From Acidimicrobiaceae bacterium (GTDB lineage: Bacteria > Actinomycetota > Acidimicrobiia > Acidimicrobiales > Ilumatobacteraceae): a DNA stretch of 41,076 nt. The notes beneath the pieces were generated by a model that worked only from the letters and a program-made list of their open reading frames with translations, had not been told where the DNA came from and ran no database searches. The translations under genes and the position numbers were made by a program. The stretch is from contig CANIHL010000010.1 of the NCBI GenBank assembly GCA_947467375.1, positions 1 through 41,076 on the forward strand. Direction: 5' to 3'. Of the stretch, positions 1 to 7,200 are shown piece by piece. Every line of letters starts with the position of its first letter. The first letter of the stretch is position 1.

Positions 1-2
1 CT

Positions 3-359
3 GCGCTCGGCGGCCCAACCGACTTCTGTGAAAGCTCCACAAAGTATTTGGTTTCTGCGCCTGTCATTCGTGAAATTACAGCTCAGCGCACTGGCTGGAT
101 TGAATCTGTTGGTGCAAAAGAAATTGGCATGAGTGTGGTGGTGTTGGGTGGTGGACGAACGCAACCCGGGGCACCTATTGACTGGCGAGTCGGCGTAAAC
201 GGCATTCCGAGTGTTGGTGACAAGGTCGAGAGCTCAACAGTCATTGCTCGAGTACATGCCGCCTCTGAAGTTGCTGCAGAAATCGCAGAAAAACGAATTC
301 GCGCTGCAATTTCAATTAGTGAATCTCACGTAGATCCACGCCAAGTACTTATTGCATAG
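3..359 (+). CDS. deoA: Thymidine phosphorylase, C-terminal part (cut by window edge)
   Basis: This is the last ~118 residues of a pyrimidine-nucleoside phosphorylase, which splits thymidine into thymine and deoxyribose-1-phosphate in nucleoside salvage. The reading frame is open to the left edge, so the true start lies outside the window; the TTG at 48 is only an internal codon. The visible part starts ALGGPTDFCE, the conserved segment before the C-terminal domain. It continues with VIREITAQRTGWIESV, a GMSVVVLGGGR glycine-rich turn and an APIDWRVGV segment, in the order found in the C-terminal alpha/beta domain of DeoA/Pdp enzymes. The stop at 357-359 lies two bases from the stop of a convergent gene. 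Assignment to DeoA rather than Pdp is from memory of family sequences. Confidence 0.85.
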   Translation, partial: ALGGPTDFCESSTKYLVSAPVIREITAQRTGWIESVGAKEIGMSVVVLGGGRTQPGAPIDWRVGVNGIPSVGDKVESSTVIARVHAASEVAAEIAEKRIRAAISISESHVDPRQVLIA

Positions 360-361
360 TT

Positions 362-613
362 CTACTTCAGTATTGAATTGAGAAATACCCCAAGAATTGT
401 GCCGGTTGCCCCGAGTATGGCGACCATCACCATTGCTGTTATTCCAACGAACTTCCATGCTGTTGTGTTCATTTGATCAATTAGTTTCGATTCAGATTTA
501 ACAATCCGAAGTTCGAGTCGTAGTGCAAGATTTCGTAGGTCGCTTTTTGTGGCCGGTTCTGAAGAACTGATGTTGAGGTCGTCCTTGACCTGATCCTGAA
601 ATTCGTTGTCCAT
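362..613 (-). CDS. Small membrane-anchored coiled-coil protein
   Basis: This predicts a protein of about 83 residues from the ATG at 613; an upstream ATG at 667 would add 18 residues. A central charged heptad-like stretch (SDLRNLALRLELRIVKSESK) suggests a short coiled coil. It is followed by one hydrophobic helix of ~24 residues (WKFVGITAMVMVAILGATG and onward) that ends almost at the C-terminus. The layout, a helix beginning with a TKSDL-type motif and then a C-terminal membrane anchor, resembles the small CCDC90/DUF1640-like proteins of bacteria and phages. No function can be assigned. It converges on the thymidine phosphorylase gene with a two-base gap. Codon use and the clear domain layout support a real gene. 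Confidence 0.6.
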   Translation of the reverse strand: MDNEFQDQVKDDLNISSSEPATKSDLRNLALRLELRIVKSESKLIDQMNTTAWKFVGITAMVMVAILGATGTILGVFLNSILK

Positions 614-695
614 GAGTGTTCCTAGTGCAGTTGGGTTCATGTGGCACATGTGTGCGAGGACAACCATGGTTGACGGTGAGATTGTTACATAAGCC

Positions 696-723
696 TTGCT
701 TTGGCTGTCAAGTATCCTGATAT
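696..723 (+). promoter_or_regulatory. Possible promoter of the tRNA-Arg gene
   Basis: TTGCTT at 696-701 and TGATAT at 718-723, separated by 16 bases, resemble -35 and -10 boxes. The tRNA starts seven bases after the -10 box, so transcription would begin at or very near the mature 5' end. This is sequence resemblance only. Confidence 0.3.
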
Positions 724-729
724 GCCGAG

Positions 730-805
730 GCCCCCGTAGCTCAGTGGATAGAGCGACGGTTTCCTAAACCGCAGGTCGCATGTTCGATTCATGCCGGGGG
801 CACCA
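730..805 (+). tRNA. tRNA-Arg (anticodon CCU)
   Basis: A full cloverleaf is readable. The acceptor GCCCCCG pairs perfectly with CGGGGGC, the D stem is GCTC/GAGC, and the anticodon arm is ACGGT-TTCCTAA-ACCGC with anticodon CCT at 763-765. The variable loop has five bases, the T arm is GCATG-TTCGATT-CATGC, and CCA is encoded at 803-805. The only flaw is an A-C at pair 27-43. Anticodon CCU reads AGG arginine codons. A degenerate copy lies 2.1 kb downstream, which suggests this tRNA served as an integration site. Confidence 0.95.
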
Positions 806-813
806 GTGAAATA
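759..813 (+). repeat. Direct repeat, left copy (probable attL core)
   Basis: These 55 bases, from the tRNA anticodon arm through the encoded CCA and eight bases beyond, are identical to 2855-2909. Upstream, 733-756 is also identical to 2829-2852. The two copies differ only at 757-758 in between, and a one-base indel follows after 813. Confidence 0.85.
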
Positions 814-864
814 AGGGTTTTGTAATTCACGAAATTCAATGGGTGAATTTTTAGTGAATGTTGA

Positions 865-881
865 TTTAGAAACTTTCTAAA
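865..881. repeat. 17-bp perfect palindrome near the left tRNA repeat
   Basis: TTTAGAAA at 865-872 and its exact reverse complement TTTCTAAA at 874-881 flank one central base. It lies between the tRNA and the lipoprotein stop codon, inside the A+T-rich remnant. It could be a protein-binding site or a weak hairpin; nothing shows which. Confidence 0.4.
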
Positions 882-894
882 TTGCTATAGATCT

Positions 895-1110
895 TTAAAG
901 TTGAGGGTAATCCAAGAAGCATTGGTCTAATTGTCGTTGCTCCGCTTTAGTAAGAGCGCTGACATTGTTGTTTGGATTATTAAATAGATTCAGGTTTAAC
1001 AAATATTGTCGATTAAGACTTATGCACTCGTCAAGAGTGAGATCAGGTTTATCTTTTGAGCACGAAGTCAGCGATAGCCCCAGTGCAGAAATGCAAATGG
1101 CGACGGTCAC
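895..1110 (-). CDS. Small putative lipoprotein
   Basis: The 71-residue product begins with a hydrophobic segment (VAICISALGLSL) and a lipobox-like LTSC, with the cysteine at about residue 17, so it should be exported and lipid-anchored. The remaining ~54 residues are polar and Asn/Leu-rich with two further cysteines (DECISLN and DQCFLDY) that could form a disulfide. The family is not recognised. The gene lies inside the element remnant between the tRNA and the truncated recombinase and shares its A+T-rich composition, which suggests acquired DNA. The start is the first methionine. The small size leaves some doubt that it is expressed. Confidence 0.5.
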   Translation of the reverse strand: MTVAICISALGLSLTSCSKDKPDLTLDECISLNRQYLLNLNLFNNPNNNVSALTKAEQRQLDQCFLDYPQL

Positions 1111-1166
1111 GCGCCTAAACTACGTTTTATTTTTCTGAGAAAACAACGGTTGAAATTCTAAAGCAA

Positions 1167-1700
1167 TCATGATTTGGAGACTTTCTGTAGATACGAATAC
1201 ATCAATTGTTCAATGGGCTTATTGATACTCAAATACCATTTATGCCGATATTGGTCATGTTGATTCATTGGCAAGCCATTTTCTGCCAATGGAAGATCCT
1301 CGTGCACATTGTTCAAAGGGAGATTCAAATACTGCTGCGTAGCATTTGCAGCGTCTATGTGTCCCTTTTCGGTTCCTTGTGCGTAGAGGGCCAATGTGGT
1401 TGAAATACTCCTATGCCCAAGGCGTTCTTGAACTACCTTTTGGCTTGCTCCCGAAGCGATCAGAATCGTTACATATGTCCTTCTCGGGTCATGGAATGTG
1501 ATGTTTGGTAAATCTGCTTTAATTACCGCCTTCTTGAACACACGCTGAATGAAGTTTCGGTAGTGGATTAGATGTCCTTCTGGACTTGTGAAAAGTGGTT
1601 CGTCTTCGTTCGCTTCCGTGCGTCCAATGTTTGTGCTTAACTGCATTAAATGAATAAATTGCACGTATCTCCTAGGCATAGGCACGTTTTGTCTTGAGCG
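1167..1700 (-). pseudogene. Tyrosine recombinase/phage integrase, N-terminally truncated
   Basis: The frame encodes the C-terminal catalytic half of a tyrosine site-specific recombinase. Visible are HDPRRTYVT (the H-x-x-R box), an ASGASQKVVQERLGHRS box with the second catalytic histidine, and the nucleophile region STTLALYAQ. The first catalytic arginine and the whole N-terminal SAM-like DNA-binding domain are missing. Family-like residues (RSRQNVPMPRR) continue upstream of the GTG at 1685 and then hit an in-frame stop at 1701-1703, just before the start of the gene on the opposite strand. Full-length relatives are usually 350-400 residues, so this is a broken gene. The tail after the tyrosine is unusually long (~70 residues). 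It probably once mobilised the surrounding element using the tRNA-Arg target. Confidence 0.8.
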
Positions 1701-1713
1701 CTAGACCCCAAAG

Positions 1714-2703
1714 ATGAAACGAGCACTTCAAGTCGGTGTCATAGCCATGGTTGTCCTGCAGTTTTGGGTTGCATCAGCCGCCGCCAGCTCGACTTCGTGT
1801 AAAAGGGTAAACACCACAAAGACGATCGCGGGGGTTCGATACACGTGCACTCGAGTCAACAAAAAACTTCGTTGGGTATCAAAGTCACGGAGCTCTAGCT
1901 CGCGAATCGGAACGGTGTCAACCTCCACCATTCCAAAGTCCCAGGAAACCGTGGTGCACCGGACGCTTTCGGATGCGTTGCGGAACACGACGTTTCAAAT
2001 CGCACTGCAACAGTTCCCTGAAATCGCGCAGGGAATCGTTTTGGAATCACCGATTTCTTTCAATGCGTTGCAAATGTCCGTGTTCGGCCTAAACACTGTC
2101 AAGCCCGAGTTCTTTGCAGTGCCCTTCAATCAAAAGAGCCAGTACGAAGAAGCCAAGATGACCTTCGATCCATTCGAGGCGATGGTGACCGTTAATGTGC
2201 TTCGTGCGCCGGCCTTCGGTGATGCAATCGATTTGAGCACGGGATTCGAGAGCGTCCACTCAGAGCGAGTCGCTACGACCATCCGACCAAACACAGTGCC
2301 AACAGCATCGGCACCGATGAATCTCGCACTGCAACTTTCGAAGAAGGTCGAATTGGCTTCCGGCTTTTACTTAATTGTCCTCAGTTTTGAATGGACCAAT
2401 CTCGAAGTACTCACGGTTCGACTGTGGGGTCAGGAAAGCGGAATCAATACCGCTGGTGGCAAGGGCGGAGATATGACGAAAGTGTGCACCTACACTCCGA
2501 CCACTGACGCATATCCGCAAGGTCGCGCGTATGCAGGTCTCGGAGTGCGTCAGTGGAATGGTCTATCTAGCTCAACCATTGGATTCGGAACTCGGTTCGT
2601 TCCCGCAACTGCCAAGGTGACGGCATGTAGCGTTCGAGGTGAGTGGGGAAACGATATCTTCAATCCAGGTGACCTCGATATTGCGCTCGTTCTCAAGAAT
2701 TAG
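1714..2703 (+). CDS. Secreted protein of unknown function
   Basis: The 329-residue product starts MKRALQVG, followed by a hydrophobic core and an ASAAAS cleavage-type site near residue 25, a clear Sec signal peptide. A short motif with two cysteines and aromatic residues follows (CKRVNTTKTIAGVRYTCTRVNKKLRW, residues ~29-54). It resembles small 'C...Y-x-C...G-K-L-x-W' modules at the N-termini of many actinobacterial secreted proteins. A Ser/Thr-rich linker then leads to a ~230-residue domain with no recognised family. It is the only apparently intact larger gene within the tRNA-bounded remnant. It is divergent from the truncated recombinase, whose remaining frame stops 11 bases before this start, so its insertion may have caused the truncation. 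Confidence 0.65.
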   Translation: MKRALQVGVIAMVVLQFWVASAAASSTSCKRVNTTKTIAGVRYTCTRVNKKLRWVSKSRSSSSRIGTVSTSTIPKSQETVVHRTLSDALRNTTFQIALQQFPEIAQGIVLESPISFNALQMSVFGLNTVKPEFFAVPFNQKSQYEEAKMTFDPFEAMVTVNVLRAPAFGDAIDLSTGFESVHSERVATTIRPNTVPTASAPMNLALQLSKKVELASGFYLIVLSFEWTNLEVLTVRLWGQESGINTAGGKGGDMTKVCTYTPTTDAYPQGRAYAGLGVRQWNGLSSSTIGFGTRFVPATAKVTACSVRGEWGNDIFNPGDLDIALVLKN

Positions 2704-2825
2704 GTTTCGCAGAATCTAATAATGAGTTTTGCAATACATTGTGAGCCGTGCACGTCTCAGTAGCCATTTGAACGACGGCACAAACTGTTGTGATTACTTA
2801 CATAATCACATTTCGCGGCATCACC

Positions 2826-2901
2826 GGTCCCGTAGCTCAGTGGATAGAGCGATTGTTTCCTAAACCGCAGGTCGCATGTTCGATTCATGCCGGGGGCACC
2901 A
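2826..2901 (+). pseudogene. Degenerate second copy of tRNA-Arg(CCU)
   Basis: The sequence is a near copy of the tRNA at 730-805, but its 5' side has decayed. Acceptor pair 2-71 is G-G and 3-70 is U-G. In the anticodon stem, pair 29-41 is a U-C mismatch, 28-42 a wobble and 27-43 A-C. The T arm, anticodon CCT and CCA end are unchanged. A functional tRNA is unlikely. This pattern, an intact 3' half and a diverged 5' half, is what the distal end of an element integrated into a tRNA 3' end looks like. Confidence 0.75.
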
Positions 2902-2909
2902 GTGAAATA
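2855..2909 (+). repeat. Direct repeat, right copy (probable attR core)
   Basis: Identical over 55 bases to 759-813, at a distance of 2096 bases. It ends five bases before the stop codon of the TspO-family gene on the opposite strand. Confidence 0.85.
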
Positions 2910-2914
2910 CAGGG

Positions 2915-3376
2915 TTATTGTGCGGCGTAACCAAAAGCGAGCGATGTCGCCACTGCTAACCAGAGTTGGTAAGGCAGAAAAGCAAAACCAAGAACTGGAG
3001 ATGCACGAAACGCCAGGACGAGAAGCGGGATCGTGAATACGGTTGCAAGCACGAGCGCGAAACCAGCTGCAAGAAGCGAGTGCGGCACAAAAAATAGCTT
3101 TGCCCAGGAAAGCGCGGCAATCACACTTAGCGCGAGAGAGACGAGCCAAACCACTTGGTTTGTGGTTGATAGTCGGCTTGCGACGAGCCATGTAGCGACG
3201 ATAAGCATCGCAAAGTTGTATGGCCAGATGATTCCGAATACGAAGCCGGGTGGCTGCCAGGTCAGGCGAGGTAGTGAGCGATACCACTCTGCATCAGTGG
3301 CCACCATGCGCCCAGAGCCGATTACGTAAATGGCAATAATGACGGTTCCGAGAACTCCTACAACGTTGCGACTCAT
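2915..3376 (-). CDS. TspO/MBR family membrane protein
   Basis: This protein of about 153 residues has five hydrophobic segments, the fold of tryptophan-rich sensory proteins/translocator proteins that bind tetrapyrroles and are linked to stress and porphyrin handling. Family landmarks are WYRSLPRLTWQPPGFVFGIIW (residues ~32-52) after the first helix and the C-terminal LPYQLWLAVATSLAFGYAAQ. The length matches TspO (150-160 residues). The start is placed at the ATG at 3376, five codons inside the longest frame. It is followed 38 bases upstream by a nitroreductase gene on the same strand, so the two may be co-transcribed. Its stop lies beside the right tRNA repeat, marking the edge of the element remnant. 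Confidence 0.85.
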   Translation of the reverse strand: MSRNVVGVLGTVIIAIYVIGSGRMVATDAEWYRSLPRLTWQPPGFVFGIIWPYNFAMLIVATWLVASRLSTTNQVVWLVSLALSVIAALSWAKLFFVPHSLLAAGFALVLATVFTIPLLVLAFRASPVLGFAFLPYQLWLAVATSLAFGYAAQ

Positions 3377-3414
3377 GCTCAAGTGTGGCACTCAGCAGTC
3401 AGCCCGTGCAGTAA

Positions 3415-4089
3415 TCAGTCAAAACCAATAAACGAGGCAACCTTGTCGTTGGGCGAGCGGCGTGATTTCACGTCGTTCGCCACAAACGATTCGTCTGGGT
3501 AGCCCATAGCAACACAGGTCATAATTACCTGGTCATCGGGAATGTTTGCATTTTCGCGAACTACCGAAGACTGCATAATTCCTTGGCCGTTAATTACTGA
3601 GCCAATTCCTTTTGACCAGGCAGCAAGTACAAGTCCGTATGTTGCTGCGCCACAATCGAAATGAGCGATGGTGTCATCGGCAAGCGCCTTGTCAACGGTG
3701 ATCACGATAGAAACCGGTGCATCAAACTGGCGGAAACCGCGCATAACCCAGTCCAATCGACGCTCTTTGTCGTCACGTGCAATTCCCATTGCTTCAAAGA
3801 GCTGAACTGCAATTTCAATTTGTCGTTCGTGGTGCGGGCCTTCGTAACCATGATTCAATTTGATCTCGCGATCAACCGATGAGCCAGCCATCATCTTTTC
3901 CGTGTTGCCTTTACGGATTCGCTCAAGCGGTTCGCCCGTAAGTACGTGGAAGTGCCAAGGCTGGGTGTTCATTGACGATGGCGCGTGCTTGGCGATGTGA
4001 ATGATCTCCTCGAGAATTTCTCTTGGAATCGGGTCAGTCTTGTAACCACGAATACTTCTGCGGTCTTGGGCGATTTCTTCGTAGTCCAT
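3415..4089 (-). CDS. Nitroreductase family FMN-dependent oxidoreductase
   Basis: The 224-residue protein has the nitroreductase signature: RRSIRGYK at residues 10-17 and PSSMNTQPWHF at 37-47, both contacting FMN. Near the C-terminus is a GIGSVINGQG loop followed by a VAMGYP motif. Members are homodimeric flavoproteins that transfer electrons from NAD(P)H to nitro compounds, quinones or related acceptors; the physiological substrate is unknown here. The start ATG at 4089 gives a normal family length. It is transcribed toward the TspO gene and is divergent from the gene at 4140, leaving a 50-base shared promoter region. Confidence 0.9.
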   Translation of the reverse strand: MDYEEIAQDRRSIRGYKTDPIPREILEEIIHIAKHAPSSMNTQPWHFHVLTGEPLERIRKGNTEKMMAGSSVDREIKLNHGYEGPHHERQIEIAVQLFEAMGIARDDKERRLDWVMRGFRQFDAPVSIVITVDKALADDTIAHFDCGAATYGLVLAAWSKGIGSVINGQGIMQSSVVRENANIPDDQVIMTCVAMGYPDESFVANDVKSRRSPNDKVASFIGFD

Positions 4090-4139
4090 GGCTAAAGCCT
4101 AGAAGTGAAGCTGCAAACGGAACGAACTAGGGTTTTGCG

Positions 4140-4775
4140 ATGGCTGAAATTGCACCACAACGACTGATTGACCATATGCGTGGCATTCGTTACGGCGAAG
4201 TACTTGCCATGTTCTTGCGTGACACCGGTCTTGAAGCCGAGGTGTACGGCACCCAAATGTTGAATGATTGCCCCCAGGAATTATGGGACACATTGAATGC
4301 CGATGAGATCGCCAAAGACATGGGTGCAGTGTTTGTGAAGTTGAACGGCCCTCGTTATTGGCTGCTTGACGGATTGGGTTCGAAAGTTGCGGTGGTGGAC
4401 CCTGTGTTTAAAGATTTCAACGGAATTCAAATGCGTCGCATTGCGACTATTCCCATTGGCGCCGATTTTGCAGCTGGCCCATACACGATTCGTAATGTGA
4501 ATCGCGGAGCGGTGTTCTTCTTTGATGCGGGAAAAACTGTGTATGAATTGGTTGACCCAGATGGTCGCGCATTTGTTTTGCAGGCGCGTTGCGTGGGTGT
4601 TGACCCAGGCATGACCGAAGAATCGTTGGCAACCCTTGGCGAGCGGCTTGCTCTTCCCGAGGGCTGGTCGTATCGCACACGGTTGCTGGATGCTGAATTA
4701 GTTGTTGACACCAGCGCAACGTTGGCCACAGTGGTGCAAGACGAATTCGAAAATACCTACACGCTTCCGTACTAA
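4140..4775 (+). CDS. Conserved-looking hypothetical protein
   Basis: The 211-residue product has no signal peptide or membrane helix. The N-terminus is mixed alpha/beta (MRGIRYGEVLAMFLRD). A middle part has GPRYWLLDGLGSKV and a GADFAAGPYTIRNVNRG segment, then FFFDAGKTVYELVDPDGRAFVLQA, a run of short beta strands suggestive of a barrel. It ends in a strand-rich tail. I do not recognise the family and assign no function. The ATG at 4140 is the first in-frame start and the gene is divergent from the nitroreductase. Even composition and good codon use indicate a real gene. Confidence 0.7.
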   Translation: MAEIAPQRLIDHMRGIRYGEVLAMFLRDTGLEAEVYGTQMLNDCPQELWDTLNADEIAKDMGAVFVKLNGPRYWLLDGLGSKVAVVDPVFKDFNGIQMRRIATIPIGADFAAGPYTIRNVNRGAVFFFDAGKTVYELVDPDGRAFVLQARCVGVDPGMTEESLATLGERLALPEGWSYRTRLLDAELVVDTSATLATVVQDEFENTYTLPY

Positions 4776-4817
4776 TCCCACAAAGCACCCTTTCTGATGG
4801 AGCGATAATATTGGTTC

Positions 4818-4997
4818 ATGAGTATTGGCGATCCAAAGGCACCGATTGTGGCGATTTCCGGTGGCGATCCAATGTCGCTGGGCGTTGAAGAGGGTTGGAT
4901 AACACCACCATCACGAACTGGGAAATTGAATGCTCCATTGCACTTGCTGTCACAGCGCCGATCAATTGATGTGATTACTGAGGATCGTGGCGAATGA
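4818..4997 (+). CDS. Possible small protein (59 residues)
   Basis: ATG at 4818 opens a 59-codon frame in an otherwise empty gap. The product starts MSIGDPKAPIVAISGGDP, ends in TEDRGE, and has no membrane segment or known motif. The stop TGA overlaps the ATG of a second, 22-codon frame (4994-5062), an ATGA arrangement typical of coupled genes. No strong ribosome-binding site is visible (GGAG lies about 15 bases upstream). It may be a real short gene or the remains of a longer one. Confidence 0.3.
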   Translation: MSIGDPKAPIVAISGGDPMSLGVEEGWITPPSRTGKLNAPLHLLSQRRSIDVITEDRGE

Positions 4998-5063
4998 ATA
5001 CATTCGACATTCGTCAAGCAATTGCTGCGAGAGCACTTGGGTTTTCTGTAGTCGGTGCCTAAC

Positions 5064-6122
5064 TTAAGAGAACGACAGGATGTTGCCGATTTCTGGCGAC
5101 ATTTTTCCCGCAACTAATTGCGAGTAGGTATCGCTCACCGCGTCCGCGCCTCGCGCGTGTTCAATTCGTAGCCACTGTTTTGAACCTTCAATAAATGTAT
5201 TGAGTGCAGTTTCGAGTCGATTATTCAGTTCCTCGCGACCCCACTCTTTGCCTCGCTTCGATAATTGACTAGGAGCAAAGAAGAATTGTGGTTTGGGACC
5301 GGGAAAATCAACACGGTGACTGGTTTGATCCCAGTGTGTTGCGCCAATGCTGCAGGAATACTTCAGGGATTCACCAAAATGGGTGTGTATACCTGCGACT
5401 ATTTCAGGATTTCCAGCCATGTCGGCAAGCACGGTTTGGATCGAAGGATTGAGCGAAGCGATCTCGCTGTAGGCCACAACGTCATGGTATTCGCCAACGC
5501 TGTTCACGAAGTCAACGTTCGCGTCCGATGTGAGCCCGATCACGCGCATCGTTGGGTTTGTACGTAAACAATGGGCTAATGCAATTGAGGTTTTGCTGGA
5601 TGCACTGGTAATCAGCACCTGTGTTGCGTCAAAAAAGTTCTGCTCGCGCAGAAAGTCTTCTGCAAGAAACGAAGTCATGAACAGTCCTCGGAAAATGAGC
5701 ATGGCATTGTCGTTTTCGCCTTCGGTGTCTGAAACCTTGTCAAAGGCGCGGTACGCCATGGCGTGCTTTTCTCGGTGTGCTCCAGCATCTATGAAACCAT
5801 TTCGTGACAACTGTGCTTGCACAATGTGTTCGTTGCCAACGGGGAAGAACCCGAAATATCTGCCTCCTACAGCAATTTCTGGGTTCGCCGATTCACGGAC
5901 AATTCCATATCCCATTGCAGGCAATCTGCCCCAACCGGCTTCAGCGGGAAAGAACCCCCAATAATCCAGGAAGTCTCCACCAAGGGCGTAACTGATGTTG
6001 TTCGACGTAAGCGCAAACCGTTCAAGTGTTAAACGCACTTCACCAGGCGCGAGTGCAACAGGTTCAGTGGTGTGCATTCGAAAATGTCGAATGTCGGAGC
6101 GGTCAATTTCGAGGTAATTCAC
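5064..6122 (-). CDS. DUF2855 family protein
   Basis: The 352-residue protein matches my memory of the DUF2855 family, distant relatives of medium-chain dehydrogenases with no settled function. An N-terminal half (LTLERFALTSNNISYALGGDFLDYWGFFPA) resembles a degenerate GroES-like domain, and the middle has a Rossmann-like segment (VLITSASSKTSIALAHCL, about residues 168-185). It lacks the usual zinc ligands of alcohol dehydrogenases. The start codon is GTG at 6122. The upstream gene on the same strand, a quinone oxidoreductase-like protein, ends 15 bases away, so the two probably form an operon of related oxidoreductases. Confidence 0.8.
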   Translation of the reverse strand: MNYLEIDRSDIRHFRMHTTEPVALAPGEVRLTLERFALTSNNISYALGGDFLDYWGFFPAEAGWGRLPAMGYGIVRESANPEIAVGGRYFGFFPVGNEHIVQAQLSRNGFIDAGAHREKHAMAYRAFDKVSDTEGENDNAMLIFRGLFMTSFLAEDFLREQNFFDATQVLITSASSKTSIALAHCLRTNPTMRVIGLTSDANVDFVNSVGEYHDVVAYSEIASLNPSIQTVLADMAGNPEIVAGIHTHFGESLKYSCSIGATHWDQTSHRVDFPGPKPQFFFAPSQLSKRGKEWGREELNNRLETALNTFIEGSKQWLRIEHARGADAVSDTYSQLVAGKMSPEIGNILSFS

Positions 6123-6137
6123 CTCGCCATTATTGCC

Positions 6138-7106
6138 TTACGGAGTGAGCAAAACGCGACCGAAGGCCTTGCGGTCTTCGATGTAGCGGTGAGCGGCAGC
6201 TGCTTCCGACAATGGGAAGGTCTTGTCAATCACCACGTCGAGTTCTTTTTTAGCAATGCGTCCGAGCAAGTTCTCAATGAGTGCGTGTGTGCGACCAGGG
6301 TTCATACCCATTTCGGCACCTAAGAACACGCCAGTGATGGTTGCGTTCTTTTGCATGATTGGCCAAACCTCTGGTGGGCGCTCTTCACGACCAGCGCGAC
6401 CTACCCAACTAATACGACCGCGGTAGGCGAGTGATGCGATGCTGCTTTCCAGAGTTGCGCCACCAACTGAATCGAGCACCAAGTTCACGCCCGCACCATT
6501 GGTGAGTTCCATTACGGTTTTTGCGCAATCAACTTTTGTGTAGTTGATGCCGTGGTCGAGGCCGTACTTCTTCAATTTCTCTAGGCGCTCATCGCTTGAT
6601 GAAGTGGCGATCACTGTTGCACCAGCAGCCTTTGCAAGCTGAATTGCCGCAATACCTACGCCGCTTGCGCCTGCCTGAATAAGCACAGTCTCGCCAGCCT
6701 GAAGGTGTCCAAACTCGAACAAGCAATCGTCTGCAGTGCCAAATTCAATTGGCACTCCTGCTGCTTCTTGTAATGACAAACCATTTGGAATTGCCCACGT
6801 TGAAACAGCCCACGGGCAAATAACTTCTGCGTGCGAACCAAAACCCATGGTCGCAACAACTGCTTGACCAGGTGTGAAGCCAGTTGCGTTTGCGCCAACT
6901 TCGCGCACAATTCCCGATGCTTGGTAACCAACAATGTGTGGTTTGGAAGCAAGTGCTCCACCTAAACGATTCAGCGTGTCGCCGCCTTGAATGGCAATTG
7001 CGGCAACGTCAATAAGGAGTCCATCTGCGAACAATGTTGGCTCAGCAACATCTTCGTACTTCAAGACTTCGGGTGCACCAGTTTCGTAATAGACAGCAGC
7101 TTTCAT
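6138..7106 (-). CDS. Quinone oxidoreductase-like MDR family protein
   Basis: This 322-residue, NADPH-type medium-chain dehydrogenase/reductase belongs to the zinc-free QOR group. It starts MKAAVYYETGAPEVLKYEDV, a typical opening for the group. The GroES-like domain contains GYQASGIVREVG, and the nucleotide-binding domain has QAGASGVGIAAIQLAKAAGATVIAT (about residues 142-166) with the AxxGVG variant of the dinucleotide motif. No zinc-binding cysteine cluster is present. Such enzymes reduce quinones or alpha,beta-unsaturated carbonyls; the substrate cannot be told. It is first of a two-gene leftward unit with the DUF2855 gene and follows the terminator of the HU gene. Confidence 0.88.
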   Translation of the reverse strand: MKAAVYYETGAPEVLKYEDVAEPTLFADGLLIDVAAIAIQGGDTLNRLGGALASKPHIVGYQASGIVREVGANATGFTPGQAVVATMGFGSHAEVICPWAVSTWAIPNGLSLQEAAGVPIEFGTADDCLFEFGHLQAGETVLIQAGASGVGIAAIQLAKAAGATVIATSSSDERLEKLKKYGLDHGINYTKVDCAKTVMELTNGAGVNLVLDSVGGATLESSIASLAYRGRISWVGRAGREERPPEVWPIMQKNATITGVFLGAEMGMNPGRTHALIENLLGRIAKKELDVVIDKTFPLSEAAAAHRYIEDRKAFGRVLLTP

Positions 7107-7142
7107 TTGGCTGACGCTAACTGCGAAGTGTTCCCGAAATAC

Positions 7143-7170
7143 AAAAGACCCGCCCTTTCGGACGGGTCTT
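7143..7170 (-). terminator. Intrinsic terminator after the HU gene
   Basis: Arms AAGACCCG (7145-7152) and CGGGTCTT (7163-7170) form an 8-bp stem, with two further GC pairs inside if one base bulges. On the minus strand the hairpin is followed by TTTTGT. It lies ~30 bases downstream of the HU stop codon and ~40 bases before the start of the next leftward gene. Confidence 0.8.
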
Positions 7171-7200
7171 CAGTTTTAAGCGAGGTTATTGAAATAAGAA

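Larger units (their letters stand above)
730..2917. mobile_element. Remnant of a tRNA-Arg-integrated element
   Basis: The stretch is bounded on the left by an intact tRNA-Arg(CCU) and on the right by a degenerate second copy of the same gene in the same orientation. The copies share 55 identical bases from the anticodon arm past the 3' end. Between them are a small lipoprotein gene, a tyrosine recombinase missing its N-terminal half and a secreted protein of unknown function. The left part (about 815-1680) is clearly richer in A+T than its surroundings. A recombinase next to a tRNA with its 3' end repeated downstream is the usual layout of an integrated genomic island. At only ~2 kb and with a broken integrase, it is probably a decayed remainder. 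An ordinary tandem tRNA duplication is the alternative. Confidence 0.6.

Noticed and set aside
1206-1403. 65-codon plus-strand frame inside the recombinase fragment
   Set aside because: It is antisense to the recombinase catalytic motifs and shows no domain of its own.
2757-3287. 176-codon minus-strand frame covering the second tRNA copy and the TspO gene
   Set aside because: It translates a tRNA-like sequence and lies in another frame of a clear TspO gene.
4447-4788. 113-codon minus-strand frame opposite the hypothetical gene at 4140
   Set aside because: It is a shadow of a longer, better composed gene and starts beyond that gene's end without a clear ribosome-binding site.
4772-5113. 113-codon minus-strand frame across the 4776-5063 gap
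   Set aside because: It overlaps the DUF2855 gene's C-terminus in another frame, is rich in Cys/Arg/Ser as shadows are, and has no recognisable motif.
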